64,000 bases of DNA, taken from assembly GCF_005517195.1 (NCBI RefSeq), contig NZ_CP040244.1, positions 248,001 to 312,000 of the forward strand, in the 5' to 3' direction. The DNA is from Streptomyces vilmorinianum. GTDB lineage: Bacteria > Actinomycetota > Actinomycetes > Streptomycetales > Streptomycetaceae. Positions within the stretch are counted from its first letter, which is position 1; each line of letters opens with the position of its first letter. The notes beneath the pieces are model-generated. The model did no database searches. It worked only from the letters and a program-made list of their open reading frames with translations, and was not told the origin of the DNA. The position numbers and the translations under genes are program-made. This document shows, piece by piece, positions 17,973-27,024 of this stretch.

Positions 17973-18857
17973 TTGGGCAAGCGCGCTGCCGCACCCGCGG
18001 GACGGAGACGAGCGACGAGCCGCCGGCGTGGCCGCGGGCGGTCCCGGCGGAGTCCTGTGGGGCGGCTCGTCCTGCCGACGCTCGCGCTGATCACGCTCTC
18101 CCTCGGTGGTGGCGCCGCGCTCGCCCACTACAACAGCGGCGAGGACACCGGCTCCGGCGGAGCCGCCGCGGCCCCCACCACCGACCCGGCCCCGACCACG
18201 GTGACGCCCACCCCCCAGGTCACGACCCTGCGGCCGAAGCCGAGCACCCTGTCGCCGAAGCCGACGATCACGCCCAGGAAGACGACCGTGCCCGCCTCCG
18301 GCGCCGGTACCTTCACCACGGCCCAGGCCTCCGGTGACGCCGTCGGCACCGGTGGCACCCTGCGGCGCTACCGCGTCCAGGTCGAGGACGGCATCGACAT
18401 CTCCGCCCGGCAGGCCGCCGCCGAGATCCAGGAGATCCTGGCCCATCCCCGGGGCTGGGCCGCCCACGGCCGTGGCCGGTTCCAACTGGTCTCGGAGAAC
18501 GCCGACTTCGTCATCCGTATCGCGACCCCGACTACCGCCGACCGGCTCTGCCTCGCGCAGGGGCTCAACACCCGCGGCGAGCTGAACTGCGAGACGTCCC
18601 AGGGGGTGGTCGTGAACCTGAAGCGGTGGATGCTCGGCTCCCCGACGTTCGCCGGCACGCCCGCCGAGTACCGGCACCTGATCATCAACCACGAGGTCGG
18701 GCACGAGATCGGCATCCGGATGCACATGACCTGCCCCGGCGCCGGGAAGCCGGCGCCCGTGATGATGCAGCAGATCAAGGGGCTCAAGGGCTGTCGTTCG
18801 AACGCATTTCCGTATGACGAAGACGGTAGCTACATCGAGGGTCCGATCGTGCCATGA
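17973..18857 (+). CDS. DUF3152 membrane-anchored HExxH protein
   Basis: 294 residues. A basic N-terminus and one membrane helix (about 30-48, LVLPTLALITLSLGGGAALA) are followed by a Thr/Pro-rich linker and a DUF3152 domain. That domain contains HEVGHEIG, an HExxH zinc-metalloprotease signature, and four nearby cysteines (LCLAQ, NCETS, TCPGAG, GCRSN). The protein should sit outside the cell; protease activity is inferred only from the motif. A TTG start at 17973 is chosen because AGGGGAG lies nine bases before it and the frame upstream runs into the intergenic repeat. Confidence 0.82.
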   Translation: MGKRAAAPAGRRRATSRRRGRGRSRRSPVGRLVLPTLALITLSLGGGAALAHYNSGEDTGSGGAAAAPTTDPAPTTVTPTPQVTTLRPKPSTLSPKPTITPRKTTVPASGAGTFTTAQASGDAVGTGGTLRRYRVQVEDGIDISARQAAAEIQEILAHPRGWAAHGRGRFQLVSENADFVIRIATPTTADRLCLAQGLNTRGELNCETSQGVVVNLKRWMLGSPTFAGTPAEYRHLIINHEVGHEIGIRMHMTCPGAGKPAPVMMQQIKGLKGCRSNAFPYDEDGSYIEGPIVP

Positions 18858-18966
18858 TGCGCTTGGGAGCGCGCGCGACGAAGCGTGCGCCCCGAGGGGA
18901 CCGGGGCTCCACTGCCAAACGGAAGGAGCGGACCGCTACCCGGTAGTACGTATCGAGGAGACAGCA

Positions 18967-19815
18967 ATGTCCACCTTCCCCGATGCCTCTGGAGCCGGTT
19001 CGGTCGATGACCCGAACCTCGACTTCGCGGGCACGACGCCGTACGAGGACTATGTCCAGGCGGACGTCCTCACCCACCTCCAGCACCTGCGCTCCGACGA
19101 CCCGGGCGAGATGGTCTTCCTGGTCACCACCCAGGTCATGGAGCTGTGGTTCACCGTCATCGTCCACGAGTGGGAGACCGCGAGCCGCGCGCTGCGCGAG
19201 GACCGCGTCCCGGTGGCGATGGACGCGCTCAAGCGCTCCGTGCGCGAGCTGGAGGCGCTGAACCACTCCTGGCGGCCACTGGCCCAGCTCACCCCGGCGC
19301 AGTTCAACTCCTACCGCGCGGCCCTCGGCGAGGGCTCCGGCTTCCAGTCGGCGATGTACCGGCGGATGGAGTTCCTGCTCGGCGAGAAGTCCGCGTCGAT
19401 GCTGGTGCCGCACCGCGGCGCGCCCCGCGTCCACGCCGAGCTGGAGAAGGCGCTGCAGGAGCCGAGCATGTACGACGAGGTGCTCAGGCTGCTCGCCCGG
19501 CGCGGGCTGCCCGTGCCCGAGGCCGTGCTCGCGCGCGACCTGGCGAAGAAGTACGAGCCGTCGCCCGAGATCGAGGAGATCTGGGCCGGCATCTACGCCG
19601 ACCCCGACCAGAACGGCGAGCTCGTCCGCCTCGGCGAGGCGCTCAGCGATGTCGCCGAGCTGATCTGGCGCTGGCGCAACGACCACCTCGTCGCCACCCG
19701 GCGGGCCATGGGCTCCAAGACCGGCACCGGCGGCTCGGCGGGCGTGGCCTGGCTGGAGAAGCGCGCGCAGAAGAACGTGTTCCCCGAGCTGTGGACGGCG
19801 CGCAGCCATGTCTGA
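18967..19815 (+). CDS. kynA: Tryptophan 2,3-dioxygenase
   Basis: 282 residues; a heme enzyme that opens the indole ring of tryptophan to N-formylkynurenine. Conserved pieces are QFNSYRAALGEGSGFQSAMY (substrate carboxylate arginine), the heme-ligand histidine in RNDHLVATRRAMGSKTGTGG, and MELWF. The usual active-site His of the HQxxELW motif is Thr55 here (VTTQVMELWF). ATG at 18967 with GAGGAGACAGCA before it. It overlaps kynU by 8 bases, so the two are co-translated. The context (kynureninase, formamidase-like hydrolase) supports the assignment. Confidence 0.92.
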   Translation: MSTFPDASGAGSVDDPNLDFAGTTPYEDYVQADVLTHLQHLRSDDPGEMVFLVTTQVMELWFTVIVHEWETASRALREDRVPVAMDALKRSVRELEALNHSWRPLAQLTPAQFNSYRAALGEGSGFQSAMYRRMEFLLGEKSASMLVPHRGAPRVHAELEKALQEPSMYDEVLRLLARRGLPVPEAVLARDLAKKYEPSPEIEEIWAGIYADPDQNGELVRLGEALSDVAELIWRWRNDHLVATRRAMGSKTGTGGSAGVAWLEKRAQKNVFPELWTARSHV

Positions 19816-21025
19816 CGTACTGCGCGAGAACGCGCTGCGGCTCGACACCGAGGACCAGCTGGGCAAGCTGCGCGAGAAGTTCGCCCTCGACGACGCGACC
19901 GTCTACCTGGACGGGAACTCGCTGGGCGCGCTGCCCGCGCACGTCCCCGCCCGCATGGCCGACGTCATCACCCGCGAGTGGGGGCAGCTGCGCATCCGCT
20001 CCTGGGACGAGTCCGGCTGGTGGACCGCCCCCGAGCGGATCGGCGACCGGATCGCCCCGCTCGTCGGCGCCGCCCCGGGGCAGATCGTGGTCGGCGACTC
20101 GACCAGCGTGAACGTCTTCAAGGCGGTCGTGGCGGCGGCCCGGCTGAGCTCGGACGACCGGGACGAGATCCTCGTCGACGCGACGACCTTTCCCACGGAC
20201 GGGTACATCGCGCAGTCCGCGGCACGGATGACCGGCCACCGGCTCGTCCCGGTCGCGCCCGCCGACGTACCGGCCGCGGTCGGACCGCGCACGGCCGCCG
20301 CACTGGTCAACCATGTCGACTACCGCACCGGCCGCCTCCACGACCTGCCCGGCATCACCGCCGCGGTCCGGGACGCGGGCGCGCTCGCCGTCTGGGACCT
20401 GTGCCACAGCGCGGGCGCCCTGCCGGTCGGCCTGGACGGGAACGGGGTCGACCTGGCCGTCGGCTGTACGTACAAGTACCTGAACGGCGGCCCCGGTTCG
20501 CCCGCGTACCTGTACGTCGCCGAGCGCCACCAGGCCGCCTTCGACTCGCCGCTGCCCGGCTGGAACTCGCACGCCGACCCGTTCGGGATGACCCCCGGGT
20601 ACGAGGCGGCGGCGGGCGCGCTCCGCGGCCGCGTCGGCACGCCCGACATCCTCTCCATGCTGGCGCTCGAAGCGGCGCTGGACGTCTGGGACGGCGTCGG
20701 CATCGAGGACGTGCGGGCCAAGTCCCTCGCCCTGACGGACTTCTTCCTGGAGTGCGTCCGGGCGTACGTGCCCGAGGGCCGGGTGGAGTCGCTGACACCC
20801 GAGGCGCACGGCGAGCGCGGCAGCCAGGTGGCGCTGCGCTGCGACGAGGCGCCCAAGGTGATGGCCGAGCTGATCGCGCGCGGTGTCGTGGGCGATCTGC
20901 GCAGGCCGGACGTGCTGCGCTTCGGCTTCACCCCGCTGTACGTCGGTTTCGCCGACGCGGAGCGGGCGGCGCGGGTCCTGGCCGACGTGCTGGGCGACGT
21001 GCTGGGCGACGCGCCGGGCTCGTAG
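19808..21025 (+). CDS. kynU: Kynureninase
   Basis: 405-residue fold-type I PLP enzyme that cleaves kynurenine to anthranilate and alanine. Marks: VYLDGNSLGALP near the N-terminus, the PLP-contact GDSTSVNVFK, the Asp in WDLCHSAGALP, and the Schiff-base lysine in GCTYKYLNGGPGSPAYLYV. The start overlaps the end of kynA by 8 bases. Together with kynA and the following hydrolase it gives a complete tryptophan-to-anthranilate route, used for catabolism or to feed antibiotic precursors. A 9-11 base repeat (GGCCGTAGGCCGTAG) follows the stop. Confidence 0.95.
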   Translation: MSDVLRENALRLDTEDQLGKLREKFALDDATVYLDGNSLGALPAHVPARMADVITREWGQLRIRSWDESGWWTAPERIGDRIAPLVGAAPGQIVVGDSTSVNVFKAVVAAARLSSDDRDEILVDATTFPTDGYIAQSAARMTGHRLVPVAPADVPAAVGPRTAAALVNHVDYRTGRLHDLPGITAAVRDAGALAVWDLCHSAGALPVGLDGNGVDLAVGCTYKYLNGGPGSPAYLYVAERHQAAFDSPLPGWNSHADPFGMTPGYEAAAGALRGRVGTPDILSMLALEAALDVWDGVGIEDVRAKSLALTDFFLECVRAYVPEGRVESLTPEAHGERGSQVALRCDEAPKVMAELIARGVVGDLRRPDVLRFGFTPLYVGFADAERAARVLADVLGDVLGDAPGS

Positions 21026-21133
21026 GCCGTAGGCCGTAGGTCGGATGATCGCGTGATCTGTGGGGGCGTCAGTCCTGGTACGGTCCCCGCAGGTCAGGCC
21101 AATTCGGCCCCGTCCCCGAGAGGTTGGAACAGC

Positions 21134-22009
21134 ATGCCGGACCCCGCCGCGCGCGACGCCGCCGAAGAAGCGTCGGCCTTCTCGCACCCGGCCGTAGCCC
21201 CGGACGCGACCGCCGCGTACGGCGAACACCCCGACCAGGTCGTCGACTTCTACGCTCCGCGCGACGGCCGGCAGCGGGCCCCGCTCGTCGTCGCGCTGCA
21301 CGGCGGCGCCTGGCGGGCGCCGTACGACCGACAGCACCTGACCCCTTTCGTGGACTTTCTGGCCCGCCGGGGTTTCGCCGTCGCCAACGTCGAGTACCGG
21401 CGCGGCAGCAGCATCCCCCGGCAGGGCGGTACCGCCCCCGTCGCCGGCCGCTGGCCCGAGACCTTCGACGACGTGGCCGCCGCCCTCGACGCCGTACCGC
21501 GGCTGGCCGCCGAGCATCTGCCGCAGGCCGATCCGCGCCGGATCGTGCTCACCGGCCACTCCGCGGGCGGCCACCTCGCCCTGTGGGCCGCCGCCCGCCA
21601 CGTCCTGGCCCCCGACGCACCCGCGTCCTGGCGGCTCCCCGCCCCACCGCCGCTGCGCGGGGTGGTGGCACTGGCCCCCATCGCGCACTTCGACCGGTCG
21701 GTCGAGCTCGGGGTGTGCGGCGACGCGGTGACACAACTCCTCGGCGGCGAAGGCGAGTTCGACGTCCGCGCCCGGCACGCCGACCCCGCCCTGCTGCTGC
21801 CGACCGGGATCGCCACCACCGTCGTCCAGGGCCGGGACGACATCGTCGTCCCCCAGGCCGTCGCCGACGCCTATGTCGAGGCGGCCGCCAAGGCGGGCGA
21901 GACGGTCGGATTCACGCTCCTCCAGGACGTGGGCCACTTCCCCCTGATCGACCCGGCGGCGGACGCGTGCGCGGTGGTCGCGGAGGAGATCGCCCAGCTC
22001 GCCTTCTGA
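21134..22009 (+). CDS. Alpha/beta hydrolase, probable kynurenine formamidase
   Basis: 291 residues. The oxyanion motif VVALHGGAWRAPYDR is the HGGxW pattern typical of kynurenine formamidase (arylformamidase). The nucleophile is Ser in LTGHSAGGHLALW; the acid is probably Asp in GRDDIVVP and the base His in DVGHFPLID. It directly follows kynU with a 108-base gap, which supports hydrolysis of N-formylkynurenine. ATG at 21134. General esterase activity cannot be excluded. The small gap includes no obvious terminator. Confidence 0.87.
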   Translation: MPDPAARDAAEEASAFSHPAVAPDATAAYGEHPDQVVDFYAPRDGRQRAPLVVALHGGAWRAPYDRQHLTPFVDFLARRGFAVANVEYRRGSSIPRQGGTAPVAGRWPETFDDVAAALDAVPRLAAEHLPQADPRRIVLTGHSAGGHLALWAAARHVLAPDAPASWRLPAPPPLRGVVALAPIAHFDRSVELGVCGDAVTQLLGGEGEFDVRARHADPALLLPTGIATTVVQGRDDIVVPQAVADAYVEAAAKAGETVGFTLLQDVGHFPLIDPAADACAVVAEEIAQLAF

Positions 22010-22064
22010 ATCCGACAGGGTTTGGCGCGTAGTACTTGGGACGGACGCGGGAGGATCCATATTC

Positions 22065-23462
22065 ATGGTGACGACCGCGTCCGCCCGCCCCCGTACGGTG
22101 GCTGACGTGACCGAGACCCGTGAAACGAGCCGCAGCCCCGAGTTCCGCCTGGCCCAGAGCGCGCTCGGCGGGCTGCGCCAGGACCTGTTCCACAACGCCT
22201 TCGCCTACCGGCCGCTGCCACCCATGGCGGTGGACGGGCCGATCACCCGGCGTCTTCCGGAGCGGATACGCGCCAACGCCGGGTGGACCCCGCACGCGGT
22301 GGTCGCGGTCTGCGCCTTCTTCGTCTTCCTGATAGGCGCCGCGGCCGCCGAGGGCGCCGCCCCTCCGCTGCTTGCGGTGTACGCCTTCACGCCCGCCGTG
22401 ATCGTGCTGCTGACCCTCGTGCGCCCGGTGCTCGCCTTCTGGGCGTCGCTGGCCTCCACCCCGTTCCTGGGCTTCCTCGGCAGCGCCGGCGACGGCTGGC
22501 CCTGGTCGCCGGCCGGCTTCGTCGCGCACCTCGTCGTCCTGACGGTGGTCGCCGCCCGTACCCGGCCGCGCACGGGCGGCTGGATGTGGCTGCTGACCGG
22601 CGGGTACGCGGTCTTCGCCGAGGTCTTCCTGGGCATCGGCTACACCACCGACGCCCCGCCGCTCCTCTTCTGCGCCGCGCTCGCGCTGCTCGTCGTGACC
22701 GTCGTCCAGGTCCGCCGGGAGGCGAAGCAGGAGGTCACCGCCCAGCAGACCGTCACCGCGCAGGAGCGCTCCCGGCGCACCCTGCTCGAAGAGCGCACCA
22801 CCATCGCCCGCGAGCTGCACGACGTCGTCGCCCACCACATGTCCGTGGTCGCCATCCAGGCCGAGGCCGCGCCCTACCGGGTCGAGAACCCGCCGCCCGA
22901 GCTGGAGCAGGCCTTCGCCACCATCCGCGAGAACGCGGTCGCGGCGCTGACCGAGCTGCGCCGCGTCCTCGGAGTCGTACGCGCGGAGGACTACGAGGCC
23001 CCCGACGCCCCGCAGCCCACCCTCGCCGACCTCGACGGGCTCGTCGCCAACGTCCGCGAGGCCGGGCTCGACGTCGAGAAGACGGTGACCGGCTCGGTGC
23101 GGGAGCTTCCGCAGGGCGTCGAGCTCTCCGCGTACCGGATCGTCCAGGAGGCGCTGAGCAACGTTCTGCGGCACGCGCCGGGCGCCGGGGCGAAGGTGGA
23201 GGTCAGTTACGTCCTCGGCGGCCTGGGCCTGCGGATCGTCAACGGCCCCGCCCGCGGCCTGGTCAAGCCCGCCCGTCACCCGGCCACCACCCCTCAAGGA
23301 GGGCTTCGCCCGCCCCCTCCGATGGGGGCAGGGCACGGCATCACCGGCATGCGCGAGCGGGTGACCATGCTGAACGGCGAGATGACCGCCGAGCCGACCG
23401 AGGACGGCGGCTACGAGGTGACCGCGTTCGTGCCCGTGGCGCGCGAGGAGGCCGAGCAGTGA
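22065..23462 (+). CDS. Two-component sensor histidine kinase (NarL/DesK-like)
   Basis: 465 residues. The N-terminal half has about five membrane segments (80-215). A coiled linker leads to a HisKA_3 dimerisation domain with the phosphorylated His in ARELHDVVAHHMSVVAIQAEA (His252), then an HATPase_c domain with NVLRHAPGAGAKVEV and GHGITGMRERV. Between the two ATPase motifs lies an insertion KPARHPATTPQGGLRPPPPM encoded by back-to-back palindromes. The stop overlaps the response regulator start (GTGA), so they form an operon. Signal unknown. ATG 22065 has GGGAGG upstream; GTG 22107 is an alternative. Confidence 0.9.
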   Translation: MVTTASARPRTVADVTETRETSRSPEFRLAQSALGGLRQDLFHNAFAYRPLPPMAVDGPITRRLPERIRANAGWTPHAVVAVCAFFVFLIGAAAAEGAAPPLLAVYAFTPAVIVLLTLVRPVLAFWASLASTPFLGFLGSAGDGWPWSPAGFVAHLVVLTVVAARTRPRTGGWMWLLTGGYAVFAEVFLGIGYTTDAPPLLFCAALALLVVTVVQVRREAKQEVTAQQTVTAQERSRRTLLEERTTIARELHDVVAHHMSVVAIQAEAAPYRVENPPPELEQAFATIRENAVAALTELRRVLGVVRAEDYEAPDAPQPTLADLDGLVANVREAGLDVEKTVTGSVRELPQGVELSAYRIVQEALSNVLRHAPGAGAKVEVSYVLGGLGLRIVNGPARGLVKPARHPATTPQGGLRPPPPMGAGHGITGMRERVTMLNGEMTAEPTEDGGYEVTAFVPVAREEAEQ

Positions 23463-24118
23463 TCAAGGTACTGATCGTCGACGACCAGATGATGGTCCGC
23501 GAGGGCTTCTCGGTGCTGCTCGGCGCGATGCCGGACATCGAGGTCGTCGGCGAGGCCGTCAACGGGCGCGAGGCGATCGCCCAGGTCGCCGCCCTGCGCC
23601 CGGACGTGGTCCTGATGGACATCCGGATGCCGGAGCTGAACGGCATCGAGGCGACCCGCGAGATCGTGGCCGCGGACGCGGACGCGAAGGTGCTGGTCCT
23701 GACGACCTTCGACCTGGACGAGTACGTGTACCAGGCGCTGCGCGCCGGGGCCTCGGGATTTCTGCTGAAGGACGCGTCCGCGCGGCAGCTGGCCGACGGC
23801 GTACGGGTCGTGGCGGCCGGCGAGGCGCTGCTCGCGCCGACCGTGACGAAGCGGCTGATCACCGAGTTCGCGAAGGCGGCCGAGACGCCGAGGCCGCCGG
23901 CGCTGTCGCGGATCGGGGAGCTGACCGAGCGGGAGACGGAGGTCCTCGTGCTGATCGCGCAGGGCCTGTCGAACGCGGAGATCGCCGACCATCTCGTGGT
24001 GGCCGAGTCGACGATCAAGACGCATGTGAGCCGGATCCTGGTGAAGCTGGGGCTGCGGGACCGGACGCAGGCGGCGGTGTTCGCGTACGAGGCGGGACTG
24101 GTGCGGGCCGGCGGGTAG
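23459..24118 (+). CDS. LuxR-family response regulator
   Basis: 219 residues, partner of the histidine kinase upstream with a 4-base GTGA overlap. The receiver domain has the acidic pair D8-D9, phospho-acceptor Asp54 in VVLMDIRMPE, and the conserved Thr and Lys in LTTF and LLKD. The C-terminal LuxR/GerE helix-turn-helix is clear: LTERETEVLVLIAQGLSNAEIADHLVVAESTIKTHV. Targets are unknown; the P450 gene 17 bases downstream may be in the same transcript. Confidence 0.94.
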   Translation: MIKVLIVDDQMMVREGFSVLLGAMPDIEVVGEAVNGREAIAQVAALRPDVVLMDIRMPELNGIEATREIVAADADAKVLVLTTFDLDEYVYQALRAGASGFLLKDASARQLADGVRVVAAGEALLAPTVTKRLITEFAKAAETPRPPALSRIGELTERETEVLVLIAQGLSNAEIADHLVVAESTIKTHVSRILVKLGLRDRTQAAVFAYEAGLVRAGG

Positions 24119-24135
24119 GCCGGTAGCGTCCAGCC

Positions 24136-25335
24136 ATGGACGCTTCCTTCGACCCGTGGTCGCCCGAGTTCGTCGCCGACCCGTACCCCGCCTACGCCGA
24201 GCTGCGGGCGGCCGGCCGCGCGCACTGGTACGGGCGTACGCGCCAGTGGCTGATCCCGCACTACGAGGACGTGTCGGCGCTGCTGCGGGACCGGCGCCTC
24301 GGCCGTACGTACACGCACCGCTTCACGCACGAGGAGTTCGGGCGGGAGGCGCCGCCCGCGGCGCACGAGCCGTTCCACACCCTCAACGACCATGGTCTGC
24401 TCGACCTGGAGGCGGCCGACCACACCCGTATCCGGCGGCTGGTGTCGAAGGCGTTCACGCCGAGGACCGTGGAGAACCTGGCGCCGACGGTACGGCGGCT
24501 CGCGACGGAGCTCGTCGGCGGCCTGGTCGAGCGCGGCGGCGGGGACCTCCTCGCCGACGTCGCCGAGCCCCTGCCGGTCGCCGTCATCGCCGAGATGCTG
24601 GGCATTCCGGAGGAGGACGAGGAGCGGCGGATGCTGCGGCCCTGGTCGGCCGACATCTGCGGGATGTTCGAACTGAAGCCCTCGGAGGAGACGGCGCGGC
24701 GGGCGGTGCGCGCGTCGATCGAGTTCTCGGACTACCTCCGGGAGCTGATCGAGCGGCGGCGGAAGGAGCCGGGCGACGACCTGATCTCGGGGCTGATCGC
24801 GGCGCACGACGAAAGCGATCGGCTCACCGAGCAGGAGATGATCTCCACCTGTGTGCTGCTGCTGAACGCGGGGCACGAGGCGACGGTGAACACGACGGTC
24901 AACGGATGGTGGACGCTGCTGCGCGAGGGCGTCCGTCCGGATCCCGAAAAGTTGTCCACAGCTGTGGAAGAGCTGCTGCGTTACGACACTCCGCTGCAGA
25001 TGTTCGAGCGCTGGGTCCTCGACGACATCGAGGTCGGTGGTGTGGTGATCCCGCGCGGCTCGGAGGTGGCCCTCCTGTTCGGCTCGGCCAACCGCGACCC
25101 GGCGCGCTTCGGGCCGACCGCCGACGTGCTCGACCTCACCCGGGCCGACAACCCCCACATCACCTTCGGCGCGGGCATCCACTACTGCCTGGGCGCACCG
25201 CTGGCCCGCCTCGAACTGACGGCGGTCTCCGGGGAGTTGCTGCGCCAGGCGCCGGGGCTGCGGCTGGCGGCGGAGCCGCGGTGGAAGCCGGGGTACGTGA
25301 TCAGGGGCGTGCACGAGCTGCTCGTGGAGGTGTGA
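24136..25335 (+). CDS. Cytochrome P450
   Basis: 399-residue soluble bacterial P450. The heme loop FGAGIHYCLG has its thiolate ligand at Cys351. The I-helix reads LLNAGHEATVN, where the usual oxygen-activating acid/alcohol pair is Glu-Ala-Thr. The K-helix ExxR is in VEELLRYDTP, followed by the ERWVLDDIEVGG strand typical of CYP107-like enzymes. It needs ferredoxin partners, none of which are adjacent. It follows the two-component pair by 17 bases, so it may be controlled by it. A strong terminator follows. Substrate unknown. Confidence 0.93.
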   Translation: MDASFDPWSPEFVADPYPAYAELRAAGRAHWYGRTRQWLIPHYEDVSALLRDRRLGRTYTHRFTHEEFGREAPPAAHEPFHTLNDHGLLDLEAADHTRIRRLVSKAFTPRTVENLAPTVRRLATELVGGLVERGGGDLLADVAEPLPVAVIAEMLGIPEEDEERRMLRPWSADICGMFELKPSEETARRAVRASIEFSDYLRELIERRRKEPGDDLISGLIAAHDESDRLTEQEMISTCVLLLNAGHEATVNTTVNGWWTLLREGVRPDPEKLSTAVEELLRYDTPLQMFERWVLDDIEVGGVVIPRGSEVALLFGSANRDPARFGPTADVLDLTRADNPHITFGAGIHYCLGAPLARLELTAVSGELLRQAPGLRLAAEPRWKPGYVIRGVHELLVEV

Positions 25336-25345
25336 CCCCCATGGC

Positions 25346-25375
25346 GAAGGGCCCCCGGGAAACCGGGGGCCCTTC
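25346..25375. terminator. Terminator after the P450 gene
   Basis: A perfect 13-bp stem: GAAGGGCCCCCGG (25346-25358), loop GAAA, and its complement 25363-25375. It lies between convergent genes. Confidence 0.88.
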
Positions 25376-25381
25376 GTTTCA

Positions 25382-25450
25382 GGCCGTCAGCCGTCGGGCC
25401 GTCAGCCGTCGGGCCGTCGGGCCGTCGGGCCGTCGGGCCGTCAGGCCGTC
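25382..25450. repeat. GCCGTCGGG tandem repeats
   Basis: A run of 7-8 imperfect 9-10 bp units (GCCGTCGGG / GCCGTCAGCC) right before the end of the ABC permease gene. It reaches the permease stop codon at 25441 and so brackets the intergenic end. Confidence 0.75.
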
Positions 25451-27024
25451 ACGACGTCCCGGCGGCGCAGGCCCGTCAGGCCCGCGGCCACCAGGGCCGC
25501 CGCGAGGGCGGTCAGGGCCAGGACCGGGGTCCAGGCCATGTCCTGGCCGGGCAGCTTCGGCAGGTGGCCGAAGGGCGAGAGGTTCAGGACCGACTGGGGC
25601 AGGTTCAGGGCCGGTCCGATCCAGCCGATGACCAGGCTGACCCCGGCCGCCGCCCATCCGCCCACCGCGGCCTTGGGGAAGGCGCCGTGGAACAGGACCG
25701 CGATCCCCGCGAGGGTCCAGATCGCGGGCAGCTGGACCAGCGAGGCGCCCAGGACCGGGCCGAGGTCCTTGCCGTACGTCAGGTACAGGCCGAGCCCGGC
25801 GAGCAGCATGATCAGCGCCGCGCCCGCGAAGGCGATCACCAGGTGACCGGCCGCCCAGCGGACCCGGCCGACGGCGTTGGCCAGGATCGGCTCCGCCCGC
25901 CCCGAAGTCTCCTCGCCGTGCAGCCGCAGCACCGACCCCACCGCGTACAGGGCCGCGATCATCCCGAACATCCCGACCATCGCGGCGAGGAACGCGCTCT
26001 CCAGGCGGGCCTGGCCGCCCATCCGCTCGAAGATCTCCCTCGCCTGCTCGTTGTCACCGACGATGTCCGCGGCTCCGGCGGCCATCCCGCCGAACGCGAT
26101 CCCGGCGACCAGGAAGCCGATCGACCAGCCGAGCAGTCCGCCGCGCTGCAGCCGCCATGCCAGGGCGGCCGCCGTCCCGAGGCGCCCTTCGGCCGGGCCC
26201 GGCCGGGTCGCCAGGAAGCTCATGCCGACATCGCGACGGCTCGTCAGCTCGTAGGCGATGCCCGCCTGTACGAGGACGGCGGCGCCGATCACGAGCAGCA
26301 CCCACCAGCGCTCGTCGGCGTACGGGCGTACGTTCTCGGCCCAGCCGATCGGGGAGAGCCAGGTCAGGACCGAGCTGCCGTCGGAGGTCCCCGCGTCACC
26401 GGCGGCCCGCAGCAGGAACGCGGTGCCGAGGACGGCCGCCGCGAGGCCCTTCGCGAGCCGCGCGCTCTCGGTGAGCTGGGCGACGATCGCCGCCATGGTG
26501 GCGAAGAGCATGCCGGTTCCGCCGACCGCGAGGCCGAGGGCGAGCGCCCCGTCCGCTCCCTGGCCGGCGAGTCCGGCCGTGATGATCAGGGCGACGAGGG
26601 TGTTGGCGATCAGGGCGGTGAGGAGGGCGGCGGTCAGCGGCGCCCGGCGCCCCACCACGGCGGAGGAGAGCAACTCCTGGCGGCCCGTCTCCTCCTCCTC
26701 ACGGGTGTGCCGGACGACGATGATCAGGCTCATCACGGCGGCGAGGGTGGCGCAGAAGACCCCGAACCGCCAGGCCACGAGTCCGCCGACCGAGTCGTCG
26801 AAGACCGGTCCGTACAGCGCCCGCAGGGAGCTGTTGCCGCTCATCGCGCCGGCGATCCGGGCGCGGGCGGCGGGGGTGTCGTACAGGGTCTGGATCGAGC
26901 CGACGCCGCTGGCGACCATGCCACCGACGACGACGGCCCAGATCGGCATCATGACCCGGTCGCGGCGCAGCGCGAGCCGTGTGAGGGAGCCGGTCCCGGT
27001 CAGGGGGACGGTGAGCGTGCTCAT
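25441..27024 (-). CDS. ABC exporter permease (tetronasin/polyketide-export type)
   Basis: 527 residues with about 12 membrane segments, of the large bacterial two-module permease class found beside antibiotic-exporting ATPases. Visible are the amphipathic [21 protein letters not shown] loop after the second segment and the mirrored [22 protein letters not shown] loop in the second half, indicating an internal duplication. It overlaps the ATPase gene upstream by 4 bases, so they are one operon. Likely exports a drug or metabolite; the divergent regulator probably controls it. Confidence 0.88.
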   Translation of the reverse strand: MSTLTVPLTGTGSLTRLALRRDRVMMPIWAVVVGGMVASGVGSIQTLYDTPAARARIAGAMSGNSSLRALYGPVFDDSVGGLVAWRFGVFCATLAAVMSLIIVVRHTREEEETGRQELLSSAVVGRRAPLTAALLTALIANTLVALIITAGLAGQGADGALALGLAVGGTGMLFATMAAIVAQLTESARLAKGLAAAVLGTAFLLRAAGDAGTSDGSSVLTWLSPIGWAENVRPYADERWWVLLVIGAAVLVQAGIAYELTSRRDVGMSFLATRPGPAEGRLGTAAALAWRLQRGGLLGWSIGFLVAGIAFGGMAAGAADIVGDNEQAREIFERMGGQARLESAFLAAMVGMFGMIAALYAVGSVLRLHGEETSGRAEPILANAVGRVRWAAGHLVIAFAGAALIMLLAGLGLYLTYGKDLGPVLGASLVQLPAIWTLAGIAVLFHGAFPKAAVGGWAAAGVSLVIGWIGPALNLPQSVLNLSPFGHLPKLPGQDMAWTPVLALTALAAALVAAGLTGLRRRDVVTA

